This document shows, piece by piece, positions 36,263-48,042 of a stretch of DNA of 64,000 bases. Position 1 is the first letter of the stretch, and each line of letters opens with the position of its first letter. The notes under the pieces are model-generated. The model had not been told where the DNA came from and searched no databases. It saw nothing but the letters and a program-made list of their open reading frames with translations. Both the position numbers and the translations under genes were made by a program. The stretch is from contig CAVNZM010000013.1 of the NCBI GenBank assembly GCA_963693365.1, positions 2,294,001 to 2,358,000 on the forward strand, read 5' to 3'. This stretch comes from Amoebidium appalachense (lineage: Eukaryota > Ichthyosporea).

Positions 36263-37177
36263 ATGGCCGCCCCACCCCCACCCACGCAGATGGCCCCCGT
36301 CATGCCGCCCTCCTACCACTTCCCCCCTCCCCAGCACCAGAACCAGGGCTACCCACAAGGCTATCCCCAGCAGGTACCTTCCTTCCCCCCCTCCCCCTCC
36401 CCACTTGCTCTTTTCGGACTTCCACACACGCGCGCGCACACATGCCTGTTCTCACCCCTCAACCGCTAAGCCGCCACATCTACTGCGGCACCCGCTTCCT
36501 TTTCCCCAGGTGCCTCTTAGCACCAACTCATTTCCCTCTAAAGTTGGCTTGCACACTGCGATGTGCACTATCCCAACACAGAGTGAGTTGGGCATCATGG
36601 CTGTGGACCTCTTGTCGCTCTGCCTGTCAAGGTTTCAAACGAGCATGAAGACGTAGACACAGGGACGAAGTTGACAGCCAATAGCCTGAATCTACGTTTA
36701 TGTGCCAAGTAGTTTCTTTCTGCTTGGATCTGTTTTCTTTCGTTTTCCTCTTCAGCCTGTGTCTTGAGAGCCGAGTCCACGCTTAGACAAGGGCAACATC
36801 AGTCCCCTGTCACCATCTACTGACATTTACACCACACCTCGTCTGTTCTTCCCCCCTGAGTTTTTGTGCATTGGTCATTTTACGTCTCCCTTTGCCCTCC
36901 TACTGTTCTCCTCACGCTCTTTTCTCTTATTCTCCTGCCTTGGCTCCTTCTTCACCCCCCCCCCCCCCCCCCCCCCCCCCCCCGCCCGCGCCCCGTAAGC
37001 GTCCCTCCCACCCGCCCGAGCGCTTGAGGGTAGCTCTGGCCTCTCTCTCATTATAACCGACCTCGCCTCCTATTCCCTCTTTCCACCTCTCTAACACTCC
37101 CTCTGTACGGCCAGGGCTATGGAGGCACCGGCTATGGGGGGGTCTATCAGCAGCCATATGCATACCAACCCCTGCCG
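36263..37177 (+). pseudogene. Truncated duplicate of the Lifeguard/TMBIM gene (exons 1-2 only)
   Basis: Exon 1 is 36263-36373 (37 codons, MAAPPPPTQM start) and exon 2 is 37115-37177 (21 codons, GYGGTGYGGVYQQPYAYQPL). Both match the intact gene at 53276 with a few substitutions (for example AP for PP and PS for PA). Homology ends at 37543, before exon 3, so all membrane segments are missing. It could still be transcribed from its copied promoter, but it cannot encode the membrane protein. Confidence 0.85.
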
Positions 37178-37543
37178 GTAGGTGTCCTGCGGGGGTGTAT
37201 GTGTAGGGGGTGGGGGGGGTGGGGGGGGGGGGGGGGGGGGGGGGAGGAAAGGTCGTGTGAGAGGCTCAGGAGGCTGAGTTGCACGTGCATGAGTGCCTGT
37301 CTGCTTGTGCTTGTGGGGGTGGGGGTGGGGGTGTTTTGGGGCAGGGGGGAGGGGGGCTTTTTTCTTTGGCCCCGGTCGAGGCTTGTTGTTTTGCCCTCTA
37401 AAATATGTAGCTCGAGAGGTGTAAATGTAAGGCCTATGTGTTGCTCAGGGTTATGCTCACACTCAGTCGTTATGATAACACTCGTTGTGTTTAATGACGA
37501 TATCCCAGAAATGGACATCCCATAAATGGCATAAACTATTCAG

Positions 37544-37660
37544 TGCGCAATCGTAAATACGACGATTTTGAGTCGTAATCCAACCCCTGGTGTGTGTGTG
37601 TGTGTGTATGTGTGTGGGGGAGAAGGTGGGAGGGGAAGGGGAGGGGGGACTGGGAGGTGG

Positions 37661-37716
<56 letters not shown>

Positions 37717-38020
37717 ATGTGTTTAGGGGGGGGAGGGGGGGGGGGAGGTGAAGGAAGGGGTATGTGTGTGTGTGTGGGGGGGGGGGGGTAGGTGGGTGGG
37801 TGGGTGGGCGGGTGTGTGTGGTTGTAGTTGTGGTCTTTTAGCTTTGTCTTTGTTTCTATATTCTATGACTAATGCATACATCAAACCCGTCTGTCCCGTC
37901 ACCCCCCCCCCCCCCCCCCCCCCCCCCACCCCCACCAACAAAAAGGTAGCAAGCACGGTAAGTATACATGAAGAATAAACGCATGCATGCACGCGCACTC
38001 GCCACAGACACAGGCTCGCG

Positions 38021-38085
<65 letters not shown>

Positions 38086-38333
38086 CGACCAATTTTTGCA
38101 TTGGGGCGGTAGGGGGGGAGGGCATGGTTCAATGTTTGGAACGTTTTATCCCGCACCCCCCCGCCCGCACATTTCATGCAAACAAATCACCATGTCTCCA
38201 TGCACAGACATTTTCACATACACACACATGCTCTTTCACTGACTCCCTGTATCTCTCTCCTTCGCTGTTTGTCCCTTCTCCCTCCCCCCCCGCCTCATGT
38301 GCACGCTTACACCCACCAACACGCAAGTATGCA

Positions 38334-38415
<82 letters not shown>

Positions 38416-38457
38416 GCACGCACACGCACACACACACACACACAGCTGCCCCTGCAG
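37544..38457. other. Spacer after duplication copy 1
   Basis: Contains (GT)n at 37664-37714, G runs, a C run at 37903-37927, a strong donor-like GTAAGTATAC at 37960, and (CA)n at 38028-38084 and 38336-38411. The donor could mark a microexon (GTAGCAAGCACG, just before it), which is not established. Confidence 0.4.
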
Positions 38458-39211
38458 TGAACACGTGGCAATATCCGACTCTGGCGGCTACAAAAGACAT
38501 GGGCAAGCCGTACGAGCCCCTCCCTCCCCCCCCCCCCCCCCCCCCCCTTGCCTTTCCTTTCTTTCCCCTCGGTTAAAACGGGTGGACTTGCTTGTATCGC
38601 AGGCGAAGCAAAGGAATATGGGTTGGGAGCCACAAGTGAGAAAATTGGAGTCGAACCTTTGTTCATTGATAGGAACTTCCACTGATGGGGGGCTTGCCTG
38701 CGTGTTTGATTTGATGTCTCTGGGTTTTCAAGTTGTGCCTATGTCGTGTTTTGTGTTCGTGTCTGCTTGATCTTCTCCATACCCTCAGATGCACACTTCC
38801 CTCTCCGCCGGAGATGGACCATGCATTTATGATGCATGCTCTTTGTGTGCTCTGTTTATTTATACATATTCTGCAAAATGTCCGTCCTGCGTGGGTAGTA
38901 CGTCCTCTGCAACAGTGTCCCCCCAAACCCCTCCCCCCAACCACCCACCCACCCCAAACCCACCTCCACCGCCACCCTTTTCCCCCTTGGCTCCTTGGCT
39001 TCTTTGTCGTTGTGTATTTTCGTGTCCTTTTTTTTCTTCCCTTTCTTTCTTTCTTTCTTTTTTCTTTTGCTGATTTTGGTCTTGCAGGGCGCCTCTCGGG
39101 CTCAAGGGCTTCGACACGGTCAAGAATGGCTACCGGGGAGACACCACACTTGGTCAGGCCCCGAAGGTCGCACTGACAAATAAGTTTGCGGGTCTGACGG
39201 ATGACAACTAG
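38458..39211 (+). CDS. Last two exons of an unrecognised gene (partial)
   Basis: Exon 38458-38509 follows CCTGCAG and ends at GTACGA. Exon 39088-39211 follows a T-rich tract and CTTGCAG and ends in TAG. Reading phase is preserved across the join. The peptide includes NTWQYPTLAATKDMGKPAPL, then GLKGFDTVKNGYRGD, and ends NKFAGLTDDN. It has protein-like composition, with no repeat bias and no hydrophobic segment. I do not recognise the family. No upstream exons were found; the segmental duplication edge lies 0.9 kb upstream, so the gene may have lost its 5' part. Confidence 0.45.
38575..38720 (+). repeat. Dispersed intronic repeat (shared with 59265-59410)
   Basis: AACGGGTGGACTTGC, then ATGGGTTGGGAGCCACA, then GAGTCGAA and GATGGGG are collinear with ACGGGTGGACTCGC, ATGGGTTGGGAACCACA, GAGTCGAA and GATGGG in Lifeguard intron 8. 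Confidence 0.65.
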
Positions 39212-39226
39212 ACGGGGTGCGTGTGC

Positions 39227-39325
<99 letters not shown>

Positions 39326-39446
39326 GGGTGGGTGGGTGGGTGGTGGTGGTGGTGGTGGGGGGGGGGGGGGGGGGGGGGTGATTGGGGGGGGGGGGGGGGG
39401 GGGGGGGGGGAGGTGGGTGGGTGGGTATGTGCTGGGGGGCGGGGGG

Positions 39447-39506
<60 letters not shown>

Positions 39507-39932
39507 CAAGGGGAGGGGGGGAGGGGGGGGGGGGGAGGGGGGGGGAGGGGGAAGGGGTACACGTTGGAATAGGCCGGTGGGTGGGAGTCGTGCGTTAGTG
39601 TATCTATGCGCGTGTGTCCGTTCATTGGGTGTGTTCGGTGTACACGGGAGCAGGTTTATCACGAAAGTAGAACAAATTTCTGTGAGCAAACAAATGGGCG
39701 TGCACGTAGAACGATGGGTGTGTGCGTGCGCGCTTGCACGTGTCTTGCATGTACCTCTGGCCTGCAAGTTTTGGAAGCCCCACCTACGTCCCCACGTTTC
39801 CTGTCTGTTGATGCACGAGCAACACACACACACACGTGTGTGTGTGTTGGGGGGGGAGGATATGATAGAAGGTTGGGTGATGACAACAGACGGGCAGGGG
39901 GGTGGAGGAGGGGGTTGGCGAGGGTGGTGTGT

Positions 39933-40026
<94 letters not shown>

Positions 40027-40081
40027 TGTATGTGTGTGTGTGTCTTTGTGTGTCCGCGTGCGCGAGTGTGTGTGTCCGCCG

Positions 40082-40124
<43 letters not shown>

Positions 40125-40210
40125 GATCATTGATAGAAACGGGAGGGTTTGGTTAGTCGTGTGTTGTTTTGCCTGCACATCTTTTAGCCTTTGCTAACTG
40201 CCCCCCCCCC

Positions 40211-40259
<49 letters not shown>

Positions 40260-40687
40260 ACGCGCGCGCGCACACACACACACTCACGCGCACACACGCA
40301 CACTCACACACACGCACGCACACACACAAACAGTTGTGTGTTGCAGGGTGGACATGGATACTGTCACGCAGAGGAATATGCTCGGCAACACCCTGTGTGC
40401 CGGTTGACCCGTAAATTCGTTTTTTGTTTATGTAAATTTGTTTTTACCTTTCATTTTTGGTTGTATTTTGGGTGTGCTTTTGACTATGACTTCGGAAAAT
40501 CTATTGTGTAGGTGTAGAAAGGTTATGATACTATGTTGTGCACCTGAACTGGGGTTTACTGCACACATGTGCACTCTTACACGCTGCCAAATCCGCACGG
40601 GGCGCCACACCACAACATATACACATACCCCCCCCCCCCCCCCCCCCCCCCCCCCACACACACACATAGATACATACACACACACAA

Positions 40688-40729
<42 letters not shown>

Positions 40730-41436
40730 GCACGCACAATACAAGATGCATTTCTTTTGTGAAACACAAAATTCTGCACAGCCTTCTCAGGGTTCAACTG
40801 TTTGAAGGTATACAAGCGGATTTGTTTATTTGTCATTCTTCAAGTGTCCTTGTCTTCCTTTATTTATTTGCTTTCCCCTCCCCCCCCGTGTTGTTGTGTA
40901 AGAGAAGCACCCATATAAGTCACTCCTAATGGTATCTACACCAAGAGAGGTTCAACGTATGTGAAACATGATGCTTGTCTGTTTACTGTGTTATTGCCTT
41001 TACGTTAACCGGAGTTCGAGACTTTAGAAGTTTGACTGAGTTCGCATTACATGTTAAGGTGGGTAAGGTGAAGATGTGAAACCCTTGCTAGTATGCTTTG
41101 CCCAATAGATTTGATGGATTGATATGGTATTTTTTGGAATGTTCTGTGCACAACAGCGGGGCCCAATAAAATACGAGAAGTCTGCAGGAGTGTGTTGGAA
41201 CTTCAATACACTCGCGTCTGTTGGAAGCCTAGGTCTGTCATGATCAATAACAAAGTGCTTGTGTTTGAAGCATGGATGTGCAAACCGTATGTTGCTGTTA
41301 TTTGCAGTGCATGTGTGTTCATGATCACGTGCACTGTGTGCGTGTGACACAGTGTGCGTGTATATATGATATCCTACAGCTGGTGTGCAAGTGTGCACGT
41401 GTGTGTGGGCGGCGGCGACGGCCACCCCCCTGGGCG

Positions 41437-41483
<47 letters not shown>

Positions 41484-41737
41484 GGGAGGCTAACTACTTC
41501 ATGCCAAAGTTATTAAAAATGAAACAATCACTGCACACCACTGTAGTCCCCTCGTGAATGTGGTTGGCTGGTGAAGAACTGTCACATGTTTGATTTTGGG
41601 CGGTTTTGCGCCACACGTGTTATGTCAGCAACCACACAAGTCTTGAATAATAAAAATCTCAACTTCATGACACTGATCTGAACCTGAAGAAAGGGAGAGC
41701 TGTCCCGGGGAGAAAGAGAGAAAAAAAAAGAAAAAAA

Positions 41738-41770
<33 letters not shown>

Positions 41771-42199
41771 GGGGGGGGGGGAAGGGAGATGCTTCAGAAA
41801 AGAGATGAGGGAGGGCATACTACGTAGGAGGCTAAAGACACCAATAAAACATTGTCAAGGGGGCAAAAAAAAAAAACACACTTTCCTAATTACCTACACT
41901 CCACATCCACCCACCCAAAATATCTGGACCCTCCCCCCCCCCACAACACACACACACACACACACCTCGTGTATTGCAGCCTGCCCTCCCCTCCCCTCCC
42001 CCCATCCCCCCCCCCCCCCCCCCCCCCCCACACACACACATCCATTAAAAAATAGTAATAAGAAAAAGGTTCTACTCACATAAAACAAAGAGTCTAGTAC
42101 CTTTGTGTGTTACTCTAATGCACAGGCCAAAAAGTTCTAAATAACGTTCTATACATACCACTGACATTTTCGCGGTTATATAACATACACATTCATTTT
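39212..42199. other. Repeat-rich spacer
   Basis: Long (GT)n at 39230-39324, 39450-39505 and 39938-40024. G runs at 39357-39410, 40083-40122, 41440-41482 and 41740-41780. (CA)n at 40212-40255 and 40700-40728, and a C run at 40629-40655. A short frame after TTGCAG (40346-40405) may be an exon remnant. 40400-41420 is unique AT-richer sequence without recognised genes. Confidence 0.4.
39230..39325 (+). repeat. (GT)n microsatellite
   Basis: About 95 bp of GT repeats immediately after the stop of the unrecognised gene ending at 39211, followed by G runs and a second (GT)n at 39450-39505. Confidence 0.95.
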
Positions 42200-42485
42200 T
42201 CACCTGCGTTTTCGCAACCCCCCCTGTGCGGCCAGCAGGGGCTCTTTCACACTGTGATGAATCTCCGAAGCACTACCACCGAGCCCTACACCAATCCCAG
42301 AACCGTTTAGGGAAGGTGAGACAGGTGACGATGGAGACAAGGAAGGCGGGCACGGCCCATTGGGCAAAATTTGATCCGAATGCGGTGTAAAGTCCTTGGA
42401 TAATGGCCATGGAGGCGTCTCCGGGGTTGTGGTAAACACGCCCCAAACCGAAGCCCACCATGAAGAGCAGGCCGAGGAGCTTTGC
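42200..42485 (-). CDS. Terminal exon of an unrecognised membrane protein (tentative)
   Basis: Reading the minus strand from 42485, after a CCTAG acceptor, gives AKLLGLLFMVGFGLGRVYHN, then PGDASMAIIQGLYTAFGSNF and AQWAVPAFLVSIVTCLTFPK. These are two hydrophobic helices separated by a small loop. This frame stops at 42273. The adjacent frame continues to 42200 with a tail-like SASEIHHSVKEPLLA, so an indel near 42310 is possible. The G run on the plus strand (42690-42732) is a C run upstream of the acceptor on this strand, as in other introns here. Family unknown. Confidence 0.4.
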
Positions 42486-42690
42486 CTAGGGCGAGTCCTC
42501 TGGCCTGTCTGGCACACGGCTGGTCAAAAAGTGGTAATAGCATAACACTGGAATTTGCGCTGCACAAAATAACGCTGACAAAGAATATGACGGGTTCCTC
42601 GGTGAATGGGGTGGGGAAAGTGGGTGAATGGGGTGGGGAAAGTGAAGAGGGGGACGGGAGGTAGGGGGAGGGGGGAGGGGTGCGGGGGGT

Positions 42691-42733
<43 letters not shown>

Positions 42734-42948
42734 GGGAGTACAGAAAATAGTGCACGGATGTAGCTTGTTGACATGTGGCTAGCGGCACATGTTAAGGGAA
42801 GCAAACGTAAGAGCAGAACCCAAAAAAATTCTCTAGCAGCCATAAATTCAGAAAAGTCAAAGGAATTCTTGTTGGTGAAGGTTCACCTTCCACCCGAAGA
42901 GTGCCTTGAAAAGGGTGGGAGACTGCCAAAGTGCCTGCCATTCTTGGC

Positions 42949-43406
42949 TCAGGTTGACAAATTTAGCCATACAACGCATGAAGTGGTACAGAGGTGTGCG
43001 TGCACATACTGGCACCGAGGGGTGCACCTACCCTCTGCCGCTTTCGCCCCTACGCCCAACTTCAATGTCGCTGCTAACACCTTTCTTGTCTCCAGGTCAA
43101 CTTTTGCTTGTACTAAAGTATTCCAATTCTCCACCTCCGCCTTCGCGGCGGCCTCTGCCTCCGCCTTCCTCGCCTGAGCCAGCGCCTGCTGCACGGCGGC
43201 CTCTGCCTCCGCCTTCCTTGCCTCGGCCAGCGCCTGCTGCGCCCGTGCCTGCGCCAGCTGCGCCTGCGCCTGCGCCTGCGCCTGCGCCTGCGCCAGCTGC
43301 GCCTGCGCCTGCGCCAGCTGCGCCTGCGCCTGCGCCTGCTGCGCCTGTGCCTGTGCCTGTGCCTGCTGCGCCTGTGCCTGTGCCTGCGCCTGTGCCTGCG
43401 CCTGCT

Positions 43407-43437
<31 letters not shown>

Positions 43438-43554
43438 CTGCTCCTGTGCCTGCGCCTGCCCTATGATGATTTCCTTCACACTGTTTAGCGCGGCCTGTGG
43501 GTCAGGCATTTTTGCAAGCTCGCGAAGCTGCTCGGCGGTCAAAAGCTGCTCCAT
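42949..43554 (-). CDS. Gln/Ala-repeat coiled-coil protein (hypothetical)
   Basis: A 201-codon frame. It starts MEQLLTAEQLRELAKMPDPQ, then has a long array of AQ pairs encoded by GCGCAG/GCACAG hexamers (about 43190-43460 in the plus sequence), then ARKAEAEAA-type heptads and a Cys-containing end. The flanks of the array are not repetitive and have normal composition, which favours a real gene. The C-terminal 50 residues may be intron read-through. It is predicted to form a helix or coiled coil. Function unknown. Confidence 0.45.
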
Positions 43555-43559
43555 TGTGT

Positions 43560-44121
43560 AAGTTTGATTAGTAACCAGTGTACACGCATATACATGTTCT
43601 AAACGGCAAACAAGTGTGCTCGCCGTGATACATACGTTGGTTTATATACTGCGAAGTGCCATCGGAAAGTTTCTCGGTATGGGCCTTAGCCTCTAGAGTA
43701 GCTCGCAAATCGATCGGTCCAAAATCCCACCTTTTTGAGCGATCGTGGTATGAGAATGGAGCATGATATTCGGGAAATTTCGACGTGGAAAGGGAGCTAA
43801 TGATGTGCACTTTAAAAGTGCCCGGTTACTTTTTTTCTCTGACAGCAAAAACATGGTGAAAATTTGTGTTGAAAATTAAATTTTTCATATGTAGGCCCAA
43901 AATTGGCCGCCCAACCGTAACACATAGAAGGAGGGGTATTAGACCCATCAATATGGGGTGCAAAATGCTCAGCTCGCCAAGCCAAGGTCAGTCTCCGGAA
44001 TCAGATTTTCAAAAAAGTTTTCCGTTCTCGAGATATTAACACTTTTCCGATCGGACCCCCCCAGCTTGAACCCCCACCATGAAATTTAGTTTGCGACCAT
44101 GCACCTAACGGACCCGCGCGC

Positions 44122-44199
<78 letters not shown>

Positions 44200-44265
44200 T
44201 ACATGTATGTGTGTGTGTGTTTGTGTGTGTGTGTGTTTGTGTGCGCGTGTGCACGTGTGTACACT

Positions 44266-44300
<35 letters not shown>

Positions 44301-44360
44301 AATGTCTGTACCATGGTGTGTGTGTGTGTGTGTGTGTGTGTGCACAATGTCTGTACCATG

Positions 44361-44420
<60 letters not shown>

Positions 44421-44421
44421 C

Positions 44422-44480
<59 letters not shown>

Positions 44481-44581
44481 CCTAGGGGGACATGCAACAT
44501 TGAGGATTCACAAGGGCCGGTGGATTTGCCCAGTGACCAACTTAATTACTAATGGCCAGAAGGGAATGTGCTGTGTTCGGG
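43560..44581. other. Spacer with a compound (CG)n-(GT)n tract
   Basis: 43560-44095 is unique sequence with no gene seen. 44116-44135 is (CG)n, running into (GT)n with interruptions to 44480, including two copies of CAATGTCTGTACCATG (44300, 44345). Confidence 0.6.
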
Positions 44582-45265
44582 TTAATCCCCACTTTGGCAC
44601 GATTGAGAACAGAAACAGCACCGGGCCCACACGGCACACCCAACTTTACTCCCCACCAACCTCCAAGAGGACTTGACTAAACACCCGTCTATGCCCCTTG
44701 TATTTCTTTGCAGCATAGGCTGCAGCAAGGCCAGTAAGCCCACGTGTGTGTAAGCATCCATAAAACGAAAAGCCCTACGCGCATATTTACGAATCAGAGA
44801 CACTGGTATGCCATCTAAAGCAGCAGGCACTGCCTCCCGCAACTCAGCTATTATATAAGACACCTTAAGCCTAAGAATACGCTTGGATTCACCCCAATAA
44901 TACTCTATGTAGTTAAGCTCACAGTGATACTTAGGATAAAATATGCATTCATGCCCGGCCTCTTCTATTACCTCTTGCAACCAAGGGTTTTGCTCTGCAA
45001 AATCAGGCTGTAGATCTAGAATACGTGTAGCACAACACTTGTCTGCAGTGCATGGGGGTCTAGGAACCTTATTATTAATGTCCTCTTGGCTACGTGGATC
45101 AGGACATTGCATGATCAAACGCGAAACATCATAGCCTCTCTCTTCCAAAATTTGTTTCATTCCCTTCCCCAGTTCAACATCTCTTTCACCCACAACCCTT
45201 TCTTTGCCGCCTGGCCCCTTTTCCTTTACACGTTTATTGTTACATGTTTTGCATGTAATCAGCAA
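44582..45265 (-). pseudogene. DDE transposase fragment (IS630/Tc1-mariner-like)
   Basis: The 227-codon frame contains CCATRILDLQPDF, then LQEVIEEAGHECIFYPKYHC and ELNYIEYYWGESKR. This is the C-terminal catalytic block of a widespread eukaryotic DDE transposase group, in which the Glu of NYIEYYWG is the third acidic residue. The region bearing the first catalytic Asp is not found upstream in frame. No flanking inverted repeats were identified. The last 30 codons look like read-through. Confidence 0.65.
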
Positions 45266-46555
45266 GTCACCCCCCTCCTCACTCCCCCTTCCCCACCACG
45301 TCTATTTTACATACAATTGCAAACACTGCGGCTTCGCTCGTGCGTGGTTTGTGTGGAACGTGTTAGGCAGGCCACATGCATACTCGTGTGGGACATCCAC
45401 AGACACCTCAGAGGCTCCCCTCGACAAACGGTGATTAAACACACACAGACACACTCTTCGCACCCAGCTTGAACATAGCCGGCCAGGCAGGCACTGGGGC
45501 GGACAGCGAGCCAGGTCATGTCGGGTCGGGTCGGTTTATTCGGATCGGATCAGGCCAAGCGATGACCCGATCCGACCCGAATTGATTGGGGTCCGACATT
45601 GGCCAAAAAAATTTATTGCGGCAATCGACACGTCTCGTCGAGCTGGTTACAGTACTGTAGAGCCACCGTTTCGGATTTTTTTTTTGATTTTTTTTTTTTT
45701 TTTTTTTTTTTTTTGCGCGAAAAGTTTTTTGCGCGCTATAGAGACTAAGGCCCATACCACGAAAGTCAAATACCTCACATTCCGCCGTTAGGTTTCAGCT
45801 CAGAGAAGGTGCAATCGCAGTTGGTTATAGCTTAGCGATTGGCTCAATCGTTACCTTCTCGACCAATCACCAATGCGAATTTAACAGTTGATGAGCCATT
45901 TCTACATATTAGCTTTAAACCAATCATCATGTGCTGTTGTTCTTTTGCACTAGTTTATGTAGTGCGTGCTGACTGGTTAGTATTATAGGTAGTCCGATCG
46001 GCGCTCAACGAAAAGTCTGACGTCACATTCCATTCCTGAAATAAGCTGATTTGATTGGTTCGGCGGTTCGACGGAAAGTCCCTGACCCAGCCGGCTAGTA
46101 CCGAGACACTTGGCATGCCACGGTACCAGTCGACTACCTCTTGTGTGACACCGTGGACTGACTCAGCAAAATCATTCAGGTGACGTAGGCAGATTCGGCC
46201 TTCTTCCACAACCGGGCCGTTTGGTTGGCTGGCGCGGGGCCGGGGTTACGTAAGGCGGTGGGGTCGAAGGAGGCAAGACCACGATATGGAGGTTTGGGGG
46301 GAGGCCTGCGCAGGGCCCTACGTAAGCCTTACGTAAGGCGGTCAGGCGGCGGCGGGCGCTAGGTAGAGCACGATACGGAAGGCGTGGGTCTGGGGAGGTT
46401 TATGTGGCGAATCGGGCTGCGCGGTTGTGAAACTTGCGCTAATGACGTCGTCAGTAGGGAACCAGTCAGATTCTTCGGTCGTGGAAGTTGCAGAAGTGGC
46501 CTCGTGAGCCGTGATAGTGAACCAGTCGGAGGGCCCGGTTGTGAAAGTTAGCTAA
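45266..46555. other. Spacer with hairpin and duplicated palindromes
   Basis: 45519-45600 has iterated GGGTCGG/CCGACCC words that can fold back. A T run lies at 45678-45714. 46240-46390 contains duplicated TTACGTAAGGCGGT and the palindrome CCTTACGTAAGG, and 46455-46545 has repeated GAACCAGTC words. A minus-strand frame at 45955-46209 is unsupported. These short repeats may be the 5' part of the adjacent retroelement. Confidence 0.4.
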
Positions 46556-46655
46556 TGAGCGTTAATTACACCTGTAGCTTGCACAACCGGGCGATACCAT
46601 TGGGTAGTGGTTTGAAGTTGTATAATTGGATAAAAACCATTCAATCCTTTTGGCG

Positions 46656-47330
46656 GGTTGGCTTTATTGATTTGAAAACTGCTTACGATTCTGTCTCCCC
46701 TGGTCTCCTATGGGAAAAGCTTGCTGCACGGGGTGTGCCACACTGCATTGGTGTTCTTTTAGAAGCACCCTTGTCTCAAACCTATGGTAGAGCTGTGGTT
46801 GTTGGGCATCTTTCGTATGGTTTTGCTCGTACTAGAGGTCTCTTGCAGAGTTTATTGCTTAGCCCCTTTTTGTTTAACCTATCTGTCCCTCTGAGCTGTG
46901 GTTGTTGGGCATCTTTCATATGGTTTTGCTCGTACTAGAGGTCTCTTGCAGGGTTCATTGCTTAGCCCCTTTTTGTTTAACCTATTTATAGATCCTTGCC
47001 CGTACCCCTAGACGCCTGCAAAGATTGTTCGATGTAGTGTCAGAGTGGTGCAAGGCAAACCTTATGATCCTTAACAAGACAAATGTGGTGTTCTTGTACC
47101 TGATATAGCTAACAATTTACACACATTTACATTATCATCTAAACCTGTACCTATAGTTCCAGAATACAAATATCTTGGTGTTCCGGTTAATTCTGTTGGT
47201 GTTATGTTTTCCCATATGGTCGAAAAGAGGGTAGAATTGGCTCGTAAGCGGTTAGCTTTCTTCTCGGCTAATATTTTTAAAGACACCCCCCTCCATTGTG
47301 GTTGTGCTTGCATGCGGGCAATTACATACA
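46656..47330 (+). mobile_element. Decayed non-LTR retrotransposon reverse transcriptase
   Basis: Reads GFIDLKTAYDSVSPGLLWEK, GVPHCIG and LLQ.LLLSPFLFNL, corresponding to reverse-transcriptase blocks (FxDLxKAFDxV-like and LxQGxxLSPxLFNL). Farther down, in other frames, come EWCKANLMILNKTK and PEYKYLGV, matching the post-catalytic KTK and YLGV blocks. The catalytic [FY]ADD block is missing. A 103-bp segment is tandemly duplicated (46791 and 46894), repeating the LSPFLFNL region. Frames change repeatedly, so it is dead. Confidence 0.75.
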
Positions 47331-48042
47331 CACACACACAAATAGACACAGATACTTCTTGCACACACACACACACACATGCACACGCACAGGCGCACAA
47401 GCAGCACATGCGCGCAAACACACGCGCACACGGAAGATACGCACACATCACACCCTCACACATACACAAATAAATACACACAGGAATATACAGAGTCGCA
47501 CGTGGCGAATGTGCACACACACACACACACACTATATATAATTAATAGAAATGCACCTCTGCCTTTTACAGATTGTGTTTCAACAGTGCGTATCAAACCA
47601 CGTGAACAAAAGCATACACCAGATAAACAGTACACTGCAAACCAGCACTAGAAGGAAATCAGACAACACATGGCTAGTTACGAGCAGGAGTTACAAATTT
47701 AAATTTTATCTTTTAAGAATTAAAAGCCACAATTGCTTTTCCCGTCCTATTACTCCGTACCTCAATCGATCTCAAGGGCAATGCCATCTTACTATCTTTC
47801 TTGAATTTTCTTGAAACAACAAAACTGAATCACCTGGGCATCGTGACCAGAAACAGAGATTCTATTCCCCAATTTCCCCCTTCCTGCCCCCCCCCCTCCC
47901 CCGCCTCTCCCCTCCCTCACCCCCGCCCAAACACACACACACACACATACACACAGGCAAGCACGCACACACGCACGTGCAAACATGCACAATAAAGACA
48001 TCAACCCTTCCCCTCGACACCCCCACGTCTCACTCCATACAG
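47331..48042. other. Spacer
   Basis: Short CA-rich patches at 47327-47530, then unique sequence and a C-rich stretch at 47886-47932. No gene recognised. Confidence 0.5.

Larger units (their letters stand above)
30060..37543 (+). repeat. Segmental duplication, copy 1
   Basis: From EB1 intron 4 through Lifeguard exon 2 and its following intron, the sequence is nearly identical to 49370-54561. Copy 1 includes the complete EB1 3' exons, the 1683-bp transposon absent from copy 2, and the first two Lifeguard exons. Similarity stops after ATTCAGTGCGC (37543). The left edge is blurred by G runs. Confidence 0.9.

Noticed and set aside
40346-40405. Short frame after TTGCAG ending in TGA
   Set aside because: Too short, with no matching donor or family; could be chance next to a CA repeat.
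45204-45434. Plus-strand frame with YNCKHCGFARAWF
   Set aside because: Zinc-finger-like wording, but it overlaps the antisense transposase region and a CA patch, with no start context.
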